A stretch of DNA of 64,000 bases, taken from NCBI RefSeq assembly GCF_900637055.1, contig NZ_LR134338.1, positions 3,730,001 through 3,794,000 of the forward strand. The letters are read 5' to 3'. Position numbers and translations under genes: made by a program. Below the pieces are notes generated by a model. The model was given only the letters and a program-made list of their open reading frames with translations. It did no database searches and was not told the DNA's origin. Positions 35,581 through 45,317 of the stretch are shown here, in pieces (position 1 is the stretch's first letter; the number at the start of each line of letters is the position of its first letter). Source of the stretch: Brevibacillus brevis. GTDB lineage: Bacteria > Bacillota > Bacilli > Brevibacillales > Brevibacillaceae.

Positions 35581-36916
35581 ACTGCAAAGCCTCACTTTCC
35601 GCTCTTAGCTGTCCCCCAATTGGAGAACCCAGCGGATAAGCTGGCGTTGTTTGTTCCGTAATTTTGTGGATTGCTGAAAGAACCGCCTTTGTCGCCGTTG
35701 CGATTTGTTTCCGATCAATTTGGGACAGGGAATCATCTGTTGCTTGTCCAGTCCCTGCACTCGTCACAAGTGCCGTAGGAATGCCTGCGGCGGCCAAATA
35801 ACCTGCTGCACCGTTTCGTTCGCGCGTCCTATCCTTGTCGGAAGGAGACACCCCCGCTGCTCTCAGCAGTTGGATTGGCAGATTTTCATTGCCCAGCGAA
35901 TTGGTTGCAACAAGCTCTGCCTTTTGACTCCCCACCCCATCGACATAGAAGGCTGCAATCATGGCTTGTCGCTCTGTAGCTGATAAGGCATTCACATAAG
36001 CAATCGGTCCTCTGCTTCCCGAAGTAACCGCACCGAAGCTTACGAACCTCACTTCCGTATCAATCGACTTGTCAGCCATATCACGCGCTATTTCAAGTAA
36101 GGCCGCTACACCGGAGCCATTGTGATTTGCCCCAACAGATAACCCAGCGGAATCATGGTGAGCGGATACCATGACGACCTGCCCGGTATCGTTTTGATTG
36201 GGCTTTCGGCTTGCCACGATATTATACGAGGTTTGCTTAGTGGTTACGGCTCCTTCTACCTTTACGGTTCCCTTCACAGGCCGCTTGTCCATGATGCGTT
36301 TTTGGAGCTTCGTGCCATCCGCCTTGGACAAAGCGATCACAGGAACCGCCATATCCAGAGGTTCGCCCAGTGAAGCATTCCAACCTTCCTCCCGATCATT
36401 CCAGATGATAAGAGCAACGGCTCCGGCAGCCGCTGCTTGGCGTACTTTTTCTCCGAACGGAATCTCACCTCGCTTGACCAAGGCAATCTTCCCCCGAGAT
36501 GCATCATTCGCAAAATCAACCGCTCTTCCCAAGCCTGCATCCACCACTTCTGCTGTCGCGGTTCCATTGATCCCAAAAGCAAAACTACTTACTGTCCATT
36601 TTTGACCAGGCCATTCTTCCATCGTCAGTGATAGAGAAGTAGGCTTTCGGTACGTATAATAAGAAAAAGGATCGAGCTTGGTCTTGTACCCGTAAGATCG
36701 CAGTGTATTTTCCACATAGACAGCTGCTGCAAATTCCGTTTCAGTAGCAGGTGGACGGGCTGTTCTCGCCAATTGCTCGACATGGCCGTACAAGCGTTCA
36801 GGATCGATCCAGTCTTGCGTTTCCTCTGCATGAGCACGATGTGAAAGGAAAGGTATCGGCAATATCGTTCCACAGACAAGCAAGGCACATAGCGCATAGT
36901 GACGGACAGATCGCAT
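35579..36916 (-). CDS. Secreted M28 peptidase-fold protein with PA domain and degenerate active site
   Basis: The 445-residue protein has a signal peptide (cleavage near AHAEE, residue 30), a protease-associated domain (about 120-220) and an M28 aminopeptidase-like domain (about 230-415). Compared with the active-site pattern of Streptomyces griseus aminopeptidase (His, Asp, Glu-Glu, Asp, His), the first His (H253 in HHDS) and the later Asp (D326 in VDGVG) remain. The bridging Asp is His (H265 in ANHNGSG), the Glu-Glu pair is Val-Thr (V297-T298 in GAVTSG), and no His is found at the last site (GQATDDS). It is probably inactive as a standard peptidase. The frame is intact, so it is a pseudoenzyme candidate, not a pseudogene. 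Confidence 0.82.
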   Translation of the reverse strand: MRSVRHYALCALLVCGTILPIPFLSHRAHAEETQDWIDPERLYGHVEQLARTARPPATETEFAAAVYVENTLRSYGYKTKLDPFSYYTYRKPTSLSLTMEEWPGQKWTVSSFAFGINGTATAEVVDAGLGRAVDFANDASRGKIALVKRGEIPFGEKVRQAAAAGAVALIIWNDREEGWNASLGEPLDMAVPVIALSKADGTKLQKRIMDKRPVKGTVKVEGAVTTKQTSYNIVASRKPNQNDTGQVVMVSAHHDSAGLSVGANHNGSGVAALLEIARDMADKSIDTEVRFVSFGAVTSGSRGPIAYVNALSATERQAMIAAFYVDGVGSQKAELVATNSLGNENLPIQLLRAAGVSPSDKDRTRERNGAAGYLAAAGIPTALVTSAGTGQATDDSLSQIDRKQIATATKAVLSAIHKITEQTTPAYPLGSPIGGQLRAESEALQ

Positions 36917-37234
36917 GGCACTCTCCCTTTCCTTCGCTGTTTGCTATTTATTATGGGCGGTTATGACAAAAAGAGTCTAGTCAGAATAGTTAGTCAAATA
37001 ACCTCATCCTGCGCCATCTCTGGACAACTTTCGTTTCCCTTCTCCCAAAACGTCGATTTTTCGAGTGACTTCCCTCCATATGAATTCTTAATAGAAAGGT
37101 GCTTTTCACCGTAAAATTATTGATAAAGAAAAGGCGACTTTCAAATTGACCTATGTCCTTCCCTTTTGCTAATGTGGAATCAACAAAAAACCGTTTGAAA
37201 GAAACGGATTGGAATCCATTGAGGGGGAAGTATC
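36917..37234. other. Gene-free intergenic region between the M28-fold gene and dat
   Basis: This 318-base A+T-rich stretch separates two divergent genes. No convincing gene is seen. Apart from the promoter candidate at 37146-37175 for dat, I see only short inverted repeats and nothing assignable. Confidence 0.6.
37146..37175 (+). promoter_or_regulatory. Candidate sigma-A promoter for dat
   Basis: TTGACC (37146-37151) and TAATGT (37170-37175) are 18 bases apart, about 60 bases before the dat start. Confidence 0.45.
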
Positions 37235-38086
37235 ATGCTGTATGTAGATGGCAAATGGGTAGAAGACGGGCAAGTCGCAGTTCATCCAGAAGACCGCGGT
37301 TACAACTTTGGGGATGGCATATATGAGGTAGTACGTATTTATAAGGGCCGTATGTATCAATGGGATGGACATCTTACCCGTTTGTTCCGAAGTGCCAAAG
37401 AAATAAAAATGGAGCTTCCATGGAGCGCAGAAGAGCTGACAGACTTAGCGAATCAGCTGATCGCCAAGAACAATATCACGGAGAATGATGACGCCAGCCT
37501 TTACCTGCAAGTATCTCGTGGCGCCTCTCCCCGTGTACACGATATTCCGTCCGGGATCAAGCCTGTGATCATGGGCTTTGTCCGTCGCAAGGATCGTCCT
37601 GTCGCCGATATGAAAAAAGGCTGGACCGCTCAGCTCGTCGAAGATATCCGCTGGCTGCGTTGTGATATCAAAACGCTCAATCTGCTAGGGGCTGTTCTTG
37701 TCAAACAATACGCAAAGGATGCAGGTGCCCAAGAATCGATTTTGCACCGCAACGGCATCATCACAGAGTGCAGCTCCTCCAATTTGTTCGTCGTGAAAAA
37801 TGGCGAGCTGTATACGCATCAGGCTGACAATCTGATCCTGCACGGAATTACTCGCCAAGTGGTCATTGATTTGGCTCGGAACAATGGCATCACTGTACAT
37901 GAAGAAGCATTCGACATGGCTTTCTTGAAGCAAGCCGATGAAATATTCCTCACCAGCACGACCGCGGAAATCATGCCGCTCATCTCGGTAGATGGCGTCG
38001 CTGTCGGCAACGGACAGCCAGGACCTGTCGTGCTTACGCTACAAGACTTGTTTGAACAGCATATCAACACGAGTGTTCTCGTGTAA
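37235..38086 (+). CDS. dat: D-amino acid aminotransferase
   Basis: Dat is a PLP-dependent fold type IV aminotransferase that interconverts D-alanine and D-glutamate, supplying D-amino acids for the cell wall. The 283-residue protein has RGYNFGDGIYEVVRIY near the N-terminus, the PLP lysine K146 in RCDIKTLNLLGAVL, and ITECSSSNLFVVK. It is close to the classic Bacillus D-amino acid aminotransferase in length and motifs. A GAGGGGG site precedes the ATG. It is a single gene ending in a terminator. Confidence 0.95.
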   Translation: MLYVDGKWVEDGQVAVHPEDRGYNFGDGIYEVVRIYKGRMYQWDGHLTRLFRSAKEIKMELPWSAEELTDLANQLIAKNNITENDDASLYLQVSRGASPRVHDIPSGIKPVIMGFVRRKDRPVADMKKGWTAQLVEDIRWLRCDIKTLNLLGAVLVKQYAKDAGAQESILHRNGIITECSSSNLFVVKNGELYTHQADNLILHGITRQVVIDLARNNGITVHEEAFDMAFLKQADEIFLTSTTAEIMPLISVDGVAVGNGQPGPVVLTLQDLFEQHINTSVLV

Positions 38087-38093
38087 TGAAAAG

Positions 38094-38136
38094 AAGCTCT
38101 CCCGGTATGCGTATACATCCGAGAGAGCTTTTCTTT
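38094..38136 (+). terminator. Terminator after dat
   Basis: An AAGCTCTC/GAGAGCTT stem (arms from 38094 and ending at 38125) is followed by TTTCTTTATT. It is likely also used by the convergent lipM. Confidence 0.75.
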
Positions 38137-38141
38137 ATTGT

Positions 38142-38972
38142 TTAACGACGCAAATTCCATTCGTCTGTAGCATAGCGCGTACTCACGAGTTCTTCTGCCA
38201 AAGCGAGTTCTTCATCTGTAAGCGTTGAAGGGATCAGCTCCACTTCCAATCCGGATGCAAAGCCTTTCGAGAACGCCTCGATGGATTCTTGGAGACTGAT
38301 TGGCCGAGGGCTTACTTGGTTGATCGTCACTGCTTTTTGACGGAAGCTATCGATCATCCGTTGTTTTACCCGCTCCGATGGGAAATGCAAGAGCGAGAAC
38401 AGCAAATCTACGTCCATATCAAGCAGAATAGAGCCGTGCTGAAGAATAACACCCTTTTGGCGAGTCTGAGCGCTTCCCGCTACTTTTTTCCCCTCTACTA
38501 CGAGCTCATACCAAGAGGGCGAATCGAAGCAGGCGGATGACCCTGGAGATGTATACTTTTCCTTCTCTTCTTCATTCGCCAAAGAGACCATTTCCGCCGA
38601 GAGTCCAAGGTTTTGGAAGCCGTGCAGAAGTCCCAAGCTGATGATTTTGTAGGCTTCCGTCACACTCGAAGGCATTTTCGGATGGTCTTCGGATACGATG
38701 ACACTGTATGTCAGCTCCTGATCGTGGAGAACAGCACGCCCTCCCGTCGCTCTGCGAACAAAGCCCAGTCCTCTCTTTTGAACTTCCTCCAGGTTGATTT
38801 CCTTGATGGCCTTCTGGAAATAACCAATCGACAGTGTCGCCGGGTCCCACGTGTAAAAACGAACGGTCGGGGGAACCTTGCCCTCACTATGTAATTGCAA
38901 AATTGCTTCATCTACTGCCATATTCATCGGGGGTGACATTGCTTCCGTCACGATATAGCGCCACTGTTCCAT
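38142..38972 (-). CDS. lipM: Octanoyl-[GcvH]:protein N-octanoyltransferase / lipoate ligase-like LipM
   Basis: The 276-residue BPL/LplA-fold protein has the lysine-containing core [21 protein letters not shown] and a cysteine in [13 protein letters not shown] (C148), at the place of the catalytic Cys of B. subtilis LipM. LipM moves octanoyl from acyl carrier protein to GcvH at the start of lipoate synthesis. It lies beside the gcv operon, as yqhM (lipM) does in B. subtilis, which fits a role in lipoylating the glycine cleavage system. A GGAGGT site precedes the ATG. Confidence 0.88.
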   Translation of the reverse strand: MEQWRYIVTEAMSPPMNMAVDEAILQLHSEGKVPPTVRFYTWDPATLSIGYFQKAIKEINLEEVQKRGLGFVRRATGGRAVLHDQELTYSVIVSEDHPKMPSSVTEAYKIISLGLLHGFQNLGLSAEMVSLANEEEKEKYTSPGSSACFDSPSWYELVVEGKKVAGSAQTRQKGVILQHGSILLDMDVDLLFSLLHFPSERVKQRMIDSFRQKAVTINQVSPRPISLQESIEAFSKGFASGLEVELIPSTLTDEELALAEELVSTRYATDEWNLRR

Positions 38973-39051
38973 TTATGTACCTCCTCATTCACAACGCCTT
39001 CATTGTACGCTTCTGGCATGAAGGACGGCAAGCCTCTGATGGGCTAATTTG

Positions 39052-39090
39052 AGCGGAAAGAAAAGCCGCCCGTAACGACAGGCGACTTTT
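39052..39090 (-). terminator. Terminator of the gcv operon
   Basis: A 10-bp stem with one G-U pair (39061-39070 with 39081-39090, AAAAGCCGCC/GGCGACTTTT) is followed by CTTTCC on the minus strand, 14 bases after gcvPB. Confidence 0.75.
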
Positions 39091-39104
39091 CCTGGAATCT
39101 AGAA

Positions 39105-40574
39105 TTATGCTTGCGGTTGATAACGCAGAATTGGCTTTCTTGCCGCTGTCGCTTCATCCAAACGTTTGACCACAGTGGTATGAGGAGCTTCCTGAACGAT
39201 TTCTGGCGTTTCCTCGCACTCGCGGGCAATTTGCAGCATAACGTCGATGAACTCATCGAGCGTTTCTTTTGTCTCGGTTTCGGTCGGTTCGATCATGAGG
39301 CACTCGTCCACGATCAACGGGAAGTAGATCGTTGGCGGGTGATAGCCGAAGTCGAGCAAGCGTTTTGCAATATCGAGCGTGCGTACGCCCAGCTTCTTCT
39401 GGATTACACCAGACAGGACGAACTCATGCTTGCAGACGCGATCAAATGGCAGATGATAAGCCGTTGCCAGACGACGCATCATGTAGTTGGCAGAGAGCAC
39501 CGCATTTTGGGAAACTTGCAGCAAGCCTTCTGGCCCCATCGTACGGATGTAGCTGTGCGCACGAACGAGAATGCCGAAGTTTCCGTTGTAGCCTTTGACG
39601 CGACCGATGGAAGCCGGACGATTGCTGTCCCAGTAGAAGCTGCCGTCTTCCTTTTTCGCTACGATTGGTGTAGGCAGGAATGGCTCGAGAATTTTTTTCA
39701 CGCCGACCGGACCTGCACCTGGACCACCACCGCCGTGTGGTCCTGTAAACGTTTTGTGCAAGTTCAAATGCACAACGTCGAAGCCCATGTCTCCCGGACG
39801 AGCAATTCCCAGGATCGCATTCGCATTCGCACCGTCGTAATACAACAGCCCGCCCGCTTCATGGACGATTTTCGCCATTTCCACGATATCTTCTTCAAAC
39901 AATCCGAGTGTATTCGGGTTCGTCAGCATCAAGGCAGCCGTGTCAGGACCTACTGCATCACGCAGCGCTTGAATGTCTACCAGTCCGCGCTCGTCAGAAG
40001 CAATCGTTACGGTATCCAAGCCAGCTACAGCGGCAGATGCCGGGTTCGTACCGTGCGCGGAGTTCGGCACGATTACTTTGGTACGATGGGCTTCTCCACG
40101 GCTCTCGTGGTAGGCACGAATCATCATCAAACCTGTCCACTCACCCGCAGCACCAGCGGCTGGTTGCAGCGTAACTGCGTCCATCCCTGTGATTTCAGCC
40201 AGTTCTTCTTGCAGGTTGTACAACAGCTCCAATGCGCCCTGGACGGTTTCTTCCGGTTGGTACGGATGCGTCTGCGCGAAGCCTGCGTAACGGGCAACGT
40301 CTTCGTTGATTTTCGGGTTGTATTTCATCGTGCAAGAACCGAGCGGATAGAAGCCATTGTCTACCCCGTGGTTGCGACGAGACAATTCTGTATAGTGACG
40401 AACCAATTGCAGCTCAGATACCTCTGGCAGTTCAGCCGGTGTTTCGCGAATGAGGTGCTTCGGCAAAAGGCTTGCTACTTCTACTTCTGGAACATCCAAT
40501 GCCGGCAAATTGTAGCCCACACGGCCTGGTTTGCTCATTTCAAAGATCAGTGCTTTTTCCTGGTCGTTACGCAC
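39105..40574 (-). CDS. gcvPB: Glycine dehydrogenase (decarboxylating) subunit 2
   Basis: GcvPB with GcvPA forms the P-protein that decarboxylates glycine and passes the aminomethyl group to lipoyl-GcvH. The 489-residue subunit carries the PLP lysine K274 in [18 protein letters not shown]. Further landmarks are [15 protein letters not shown] and [12 protein letters not shown]. It overlaps gcvPA by 8 bases and is the last gene of the operon. The plus strand also shows a long open frame here, which is a shadow of this gene. Confidence 0.97.
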   Translation of the reverse strand: MRNDQEKALIFEMSKPGRVGYNLPALDVPEVEVASLLPKHLIRETPAELPEVSELQLVRHYTELSRRNHGVDNGFYPLGSCTMKYNPKINEDVARYAGFAQTHPYQPEETVQGALELLYNLQEELAEITGMDAVTLQPAAGAAGEWTGLMMIRAYHESRGEAHRTKVIVPNSAHGTNPASAAVAGLDTVTIASDERGLVDIQALRDAVGPDTAALMLTNPNTLGLFEEDIVEMAKIVHEAGGLLYYDGANANAILGIARPGDMGFDVVHLNLHKTFTGPHGGGGPGAGPVGVKKILEPFLPTPIVAKKEDGSFYWDSNRPASIGRVKGYNGNFGILVRAHSYIRTMGPEGLLQVSQNAVLSANYMMRRLATAYHLPFDRVCKHEFVLSGVIQKKLGVRTLDIAKRLLDFGYHPPTIYFPLIVDECLMIEPTETETKETLDEFIDVMLQIARECEETPEIVQEAPHTTVVKRLDEATAARKPILRYQPQA

Positions 40575-41919
40575 GTGCGATCGCCTCCAATTCAGCCGCC
40601 AATGTGTCGATTTCTTCTTTGGTACGCAGCTCGGTTACTGCAAGCAAGGTATGATTCGCAAACTCCGGATAGTCGAGACCGAGATCATAGCCCCCGATGA
40701 TTCCAACAGCCAGCAGGCCTTTGTTCACTTCTGCAACTGGTTTGTTCAGCTTCACGACAAACTCGTTGAAGAACGGCGAGGTGAATACGATTTCCAAGCC
40801 TTTTGCTTGCAGGGCATTCTTGGCGTAATGCGCTTTTTGCAGGTTCATCATCGCCATTTCTTGTACCCCTTGCTTGCCGAGTGCTGTCATGGTGATCGAA
40901 GCAGCCAAAGCGAGCAGTGCCTGGTTTGAGCAAATATTGGAGGTCGCTTTTTCACGACGAATATGCTGTTCACGCGCTTGCAGCGTCAGTACGAAGCCGC
41001 GTTTGCCATTCTCGTCCTTCGTTTGACCGACGATACGACCTGGCATTTTGCGCATCAGCTTGGTTGTCGTCGCGAAGTATCCGCAGTGCGGTCCGCCAAA
41101 GGATGCCGGGATACCGAATGGCTGCATGTCGCCTACTACGATATCTGCACCCAATTTGCCCGGTGCTTCCAGTACGCCGAGAGCAAGCGGGTTGGAGGAT
41201 GTGATCAACAGTGCACCTTTTCCGTGCGCAATTGGTTCAATCGCTCCCAAGTCCTCTACATTTCCGAAGAAGTTCGGATACTGCACGATGACCGCAGCTG
41301 TATTTTCATCTACGAGAGCTTCCAGAGCCGCTGTATCCGTAACGCCATCGCTGTTGATACCTACTTCAACCAGCTCGACGTTTTGTCCATATGCATATGT
41401 TTTCAATACTCCACGCGCTTCCGGATGTACTGCGCGGGAAACGATTATGCGCTTTTTGCCAGTGTGGCCCGCAGCCATCATCGCTGCCTCTGCCAAAGAA
41501 GTCGCGCCGTCATACATCGAGGAGTTGGCTACCTCCATGCCAGTCAGTTCACATACCATGGTCTGGAATTCAAAAATAGCTTGCAGCTCACCTTGGCTGA
41601 TCTCTGGCTGGTAAGGCGTATAAGCGGTAAAAAATTCACCGCGGAGCAGCATGTGATTGACTGTGCTCGGCGTGTAATGCTGATAAACACCCGCACCTAG
41701 AAAGTTAACATGCGTGCTGAAGTTCACGTTTTTATTTGCGAGGCGTGTAAAATACTTCACCAAATCCGGCTCGGAAAGTGCTTCTGGAATATTCAAAGCA
41801 CCCTGAAAGCGCACTTCTTCCGGAATGTCAGCAAACAATTCTTCTACACTCGAAATGCCGAGGGTTTCCAGCATTTCGCGCTTGTCCTGATCAGTTTGGG
41901 GCAGGTAGCGGTATTTCAC
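40567..41919 (-). CDS. gcvPA: Glycine dehydrogenase (decarboxylating) subunit 1
   Basis: This 450-residue PLP-fold subunit partners GcvPB. It begins [20 protein letters not shown] and contains [22 protein letters not shown] and [25 protein letters not shown] (given as landmarks in parts), typical of GcvPA. It lies 41 bases after gcvT and overlaps gcvPB. Confidence 0.97.
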   Translation of the reverse strand: MKYRYLPQTDQDKREMLETLGISSVEELFADIPEEVRFQGALNIPEALSEPDLVKYFTRLANKNVNFSTHVNFLGAGVYQHYTPSTVNHMLLRGEFFTAYTPYQPEISQGELQAIFEFQTMVCELTGMEVANSSMYDGATSLAEAAMMAAGHTGKKRIIVSRAVHPEARGVLKTYAYGQNVELVEVGINSDGVTDTAALEALVDENTAAVIVQYPNFFGNVEDLGAIEPIAHGKGALLITSSNPLALGVLEAPGKLGADIVVGDMQPFGIPASFGGPHCGYFATTTKLMRKMPGRIVGQTKDENGKRGFVLTLQAREQHIRREKATSNICSNQALLALAASITMTALGKQGVQEMAMMNLQKAHYAKNALQAKGLEIVFTSPFFNEFVVKLNKPVAEVNKGLLAVGIIGGYDLGLDYPEFANHTLLAVTELRTKEEIDTLAAELEAIARA

Positions 41920-41960
41920 GGACGTTGTCCTCCTCTAAAAGGATGTATGTGGTGTAGCGT

Positions 41961-43064
41961 TTAATTTTTTGGGCGTTTATAAAATGGAGCGGCAACGACT
42001 TCTGCTTTCAGACGTTTTCCGCGAATCTCTACTTCTACTTCTGTACCTAACGCAGCATGCTCGGTTTTTACGAGAGCGAGACCGACGTTTTTCTTCAAGG
42101 TTGGAGACTGTGTTCCCGTCGTCACTTCGCCAATGAGCTCATCCCCCACATAGACTGGGTAATGCGTGCGCGGAATCCCACGGTCGATCATTTCGATCCC
42201 TACCAGCTTGCGTGGGGCACCGTTTTCTTTTTGTGCCTTCAGCACTTCCTGACCGATGAACGGCACTTCTTTGTCTACCTTGACAGCAAAGCCAATTCCC
42301 GCTTCGATCGGAGTGATGTCTTTGCTGAGCTCTTGGCCGTACAGTGGCAGCTTGGCTTCAAAACGAAGCGTATCGCGCGCACCGAGACCGCACGGCAAAA
42401 GACCTTCTTCTTTTCCGGCATCAAGCAAGATGTCCCACAGCTCTGCTGCACGATCGGCATCCAGATAAATCTCGAAGCCATCTTCACCAGTATAGCCAGT
42501 GCGGGAGACCAATGCCGGAATACCGCTCACTTGCACATCACGCTCAAAACGGAAAAAGCCGATCCCGGACAAGTCTGTTGTCGTCAGCTTTTGCAGAATG
42601 GATTCTGCCAAAGGACCTTGAATCGCGATTTGTGCTGTCTGTGGCGAAATATTCTCAATCGTTACGCCTGGAATCAGATGTTCTTCTAGCCACGCATAGT
42701 CTTTGTCGATATTCCCCGCGTTGATGACGAGCAAGTAATGATCATCTGCATACTTGTACACAAGCAGATCATCTACTGTACCACCATCCGGGTAGCAAAG
42801 CACGCTGTACTGCGCTTGCCCGATTGCCAGCTTGGACACGTCATTGGTTGTCACACGCTGGAGGTAAGAAAGAGCGTTTTCCCCTTTTACGTCCACTTCT
42901 CCCATATGGGAAACATCAAATAGACCAGCTTTTGTCCGAACAGCTTCATGCTCTTGACCAATGCTTGTAAACTGCACCGGCAGATCCCAACCACCGAAGT
43001 CGATGGTTTTCGCGCCATACTTTGCATAAGAATCAAATAGTGGCGTACGTTTCAAATTGGACAT
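41961..43064 (-). CDS. gcvT: Glycine cleavage system aminomethyltransferase (T-protein)
   Basis: GcvT releases ammonia from the aminomethyl-lipoyl intermediate and forms 5,10-methylene-THF. The 367-residue protein has the N-terminal segment [35 protein letters not shown] and [14 protein letters not shown] (folate site). The ATG at 43062-43064 has an AGGAGGTG site just upstream; a longer frame would run through the riboswitch terminator. It is the first gene of the operon and is controlled by the glycine riboswitch. Confidence 0.97.
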   Translation of the reverse strand: MSNLKRTPLFDSYAKYGAKTIDFGGWDLPVQFTSIGQEHEAVRTKAGLFDVSHMGEVDVKGENALSYLQRVTTNDVSKLAIGQAQYSVLCYPDGGTVDDLLVYKYADDHYLLVINAGNIDKDYAWLEEHLIPGVTIENISPQTAQIAIQGPLAESILQKLTTTDLSGIGFFRFERDVQVSGIPALVSRTGYTGEDGFEIYLDADRAAELWDILLDAGKEEGLLPCGLGARDTLRFEAKLPLYGQELSKDITPIEAGIGFAVKVDKEVPFIGQEVLKAQKENGAPRKLVGIEMIDRGIPRTHYPVYVGDELIGEVTTGTQSPTLKKNVGLALVKTEHAALGTEVEVEIRGKRLKAEVVAAPFYKRPKN

Positions 43065-43092
43065 GTGGCACCTCCTGTGAACAATAAGATCC

Positions 43093-43156
43093 AAAACAAA
43101 ACAGAGGCGGAAAAACGGGTACACCAAAATAATGGTGCCCATTTCTCCCCCTCTGT
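43093..43156 (-). terminator. Riboswitch-controlled terminator before gcvT
   Basis: A long interrupted stem (ACAGAGG...CCTCTGT outermost, 43101-43107 with 43150-43156; inner GGAGAAA/TTTTTCC and CACC/GGTG pairs) is followed by TTTTGTTTTGG on the minus strand. Its first arm overlaps the end of the second glycine aptamer, so glycine binding should prevent termination. Confidence 0.8.
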
Positions 43157-43352
43157 CCTTGGTACCTGAGAGTTACCTTGCCAATTACGTGAGGTGTAAA
43201 CATTCCTCACTTGCAAGTTTCCCCTTTGGTGGCTCGTGTGAGCTCTCTCCAGAGTTGCGTCCAGTAGAGGTACTTTTGCCTGAGAGATTCACCGTTACCG
43301 GCTTGCTCCTTCGGCGCTGCTGTGCTTCTCGCAGTCTCTCCCTACTACCTTC
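43145..43352 (-). ncRNA. Tandem glycine riboswitch (gcvT RNA)
   Basis: Two aptamers stand in tandem on the minus strand upstream of gcvT. The first (about 43268-43350) has GGGAGAGACTGC, GCGCCGAAGGAGCAA and AATCTCTCAGGCAAAAG. The second (about 43150-43256) has CTGGAGAGAGC, CACCAAAGGGGAAAC and AACTCTCAGGTACCAAGGACAGAGG. These are the conserved elements of the glycine riboswitch, which turns gcv operons on when glycine is plentiful. The expression platform is the terminator at 43093-43156. Confidence 0.95.
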
Positions 43353-43574
43353 ATTCGCGGTGGTTTCATAGTCATACATAAGTTTTTGCTATCATTTCCA
43401 TACTAATAGATGAACTACCTCTTTATCCTACCATGAGAGTCCGAAGTTGAAAATATACAAATTAACAGTCAGATTCAGAAAAACTTAACGAAACACATTG
43501 ACAATAGATAAATGTTCAGTTTTTTGGCATTAACCATGAAAGTTATGGCAGAGCTATGTAAAGGAGTATCTTAT

Positions 43575-45281
43575 ATGCCGAATGTTCCTATTTCATTTGA
43601 TACGAGCTGGATCAATCCGCTTACAGAACGCATGCAAGAAGATGGCCCTTGGGATAAGTGGGAGCTGTTCAAGCTCACATTGGAAGCGGAAGAAGCCATG
43701 GCTGTTCGCGAATTTGACCAGTTGCAATGTCTGAAATACCTTCCACTCTTATCGCCATTTCCTCATCAGTTGGAGACGGCGAAACGTGTCCTGTTAGAGA
43801 TGCGCGGTCGTGCCATCCTCGCAGATGAGGTCGGTCTGGGGAAGACGATTGAAGCAGGCTTGATCATGAAGGAGTACATGGTTCGCGGCTTGGCTAAAAA
43901 AATTCTCGTTCTGGTTCCAGCCTCTCTCGTGATTCAATGGACAAAAGAGCTTCATCAAAAATTCGGCATTGCCGCAGTCGCGCAAAAAAAAGAATATATG
44001 TGGCGGCAGCATGAGGTCGTTGTCGCATCGATTGATACAGCAAAACGTGATCCTCACAGGCGTCACGTACTCGACATCGATTACGACATGCTCATTATCG
44101 ACGAGGCCCATAAACTCAAAAATAAACGGACACGCAACTATCAGTTCGTCAAAGAGATCCGCAAAAAATACTGCCTGCTCCTTACCGCAACTCCCATTCA
44201 AAATGAGATGGACGAGCTGTACAACCTCATCAATTTGTTAAAGCCAGGCCACCTTGGCCATACTTCCACCTTCTCTACCAATTACGTAGAGGGCAAACGC
44301 CAATCCAAAAACAGCGAGAAATTGCGGGAAGAAATTGAAAAGGTCATGATTCGCAACAAACGAAGTGATGGCGGTATCCAATTCACCAGCCGTCGCGTTC
44401 AGTCGATTCCGATTGACCTTTCCCCTGAGGAAATGACTTTGTACGAAGGTGTAACCCGCTTTGTCCGCGAGCAATACCAAACAGGATTTGGGGTTGGCGG
44501 CTTCAACTCTCTCGCTCTGATTACCTTGCAGCGAGAGGTCTGCTCAAGTAAGGAAGCTGCGTTCATGACGCTGTATAACATGCACCAGCGTACCGGCGAA
44601 GACTCTCCCTTGCGCTCACAAATTCTTGAGCTAGTCGAGTTGATCAAACAAATAGAGACGCATTCCAAAGCTGCCAAAACGGTTGAGCTCATTCAACAAA
44701 TCAACGACAAAGTGATCATTTTTACAGAGTATCGGGCAACACAAAACTATTTGCAAAAGTATTTGCACGACCACGGCATTACTTCTGTCCCTTTCCGCGG
44801 CGGCTTTAAACGCAGTAAAAAGGACTGGATGACTGATCTTTTCCAAAATCGTGCACAAGTCCTGATCGCGACGGAAGCAGGCGGGGAAGGCATCAATTTG
44901 CAGTTCTGCAATCAAGTGATCAATTACGACATGCCTTGGAATCCCATGCGAGTGGAGCAACGAATCGGTCGCGTCCATCGCCTGGGCCAAAAAAGAGATG
45001 TGCACATTTACAATTTATCGACAACAGGAACGATCGAGGAGCATATTCTCAAGCTGCTGTATGAAAAAATCGACCTGTTTGAAATGGTCATTGGCGAACT
45101 CGATGATATCGTGGAACGCTTGAATTTAAGTCACTCCTTGGAAGACAATTTGGTTCAAATTATTATGGATTCCCGCTCCTCCAAAGAAATGGCGCTGAAG
45201 CTCGATAACATTGGACACGCGATTCGGGCAAGCAAAGTAACAAAAGATGCCGTCCCGCTTTCTGAGGCGGCTGACCAATAA
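43575..45281 (+). CDS. yqhH: SNF2-family DEAD/DEAH helicase-like ATPase (YqhH)
   Basis: The 568-residue protein has the SNF2 motor: Walker A in ADEVGLGKTIEAGLIMKEY (about 95-113), DEAH box in MLIIDEAHKLKN, motif III LLTATPIQN, and the C-terminal helicase half ending in EAGGEGINLQFCNQVINYDMP and MRVEQRIGRVHRLGQ. It resembles RapA-like and YqhH proteins. The target is unknown. The ATG at 43575 has an AAGGAG site 8 bases upstream, whereas earlier in-frame starts lack one. It is divergent from gcvT, as in B. subtilis. Confidence 0.93.
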   Translation: MPNVPISFDTSWINPLTERMQEDGPWDKWELFKLTLEAEEAMAVREFDQLQCLKYLPLLSPFPHQLETAKRVLLEMRGRAILADEVGLGKTIEAGLIMKEYMVRGLAKKILVLVPASLVIQWTKELHQKFGIAAVAQKKEYMWRQHEVVVASIDTAKRDPHRRHVLDIDYDMLIIDEAHKLKNKRTRNYQFVKEIRKKYCLLLTATPIQNEMDELYNLINLLKPGHLGHTSTFSTNYVEGKRQSKNSEKLREEIEKVMIRNKRSDGGIQFTSRRVQSIPIDLSPEEMTLYEGVTRFVREQYQTGFGVGGFNSLALITLQREVCSSKEAAFMTLYNMHQRTGEDSPLRSQILELVELIKQIETHSKAAKTVELIQQINDKVIIFTEYRATQNYLQKYLHDHGITSVPFRGGFKRSKKDWMTDLFQNRAQVLIATEAGGEGINLQFCNQVINYDMPWNPMRVEQRIGRVHRLGQKRDVHIYNLSTTGTIEEHILKLLYEKIDLFEMVIGELDDIVERLNLSHSLEDNLVQIIMDSRSSKEMALKLDNIGHAIRASKVTKDAVPLSEAADQ

Positions 45282-45317
45282 CTCTTGTTGGATACGAAAA
45301 AGAAATGAGGTCTCCTG

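Noticed and set aside
39111-40700. A 529-codon open frame on the plus strand opposite gcvPB/gcvPA
   Set aside because: It is the antisense shadow of two clearly recognised glycine cleavage genes, has no family resemblance and is rich in Cys, His and Arg, as expected for such shadows.
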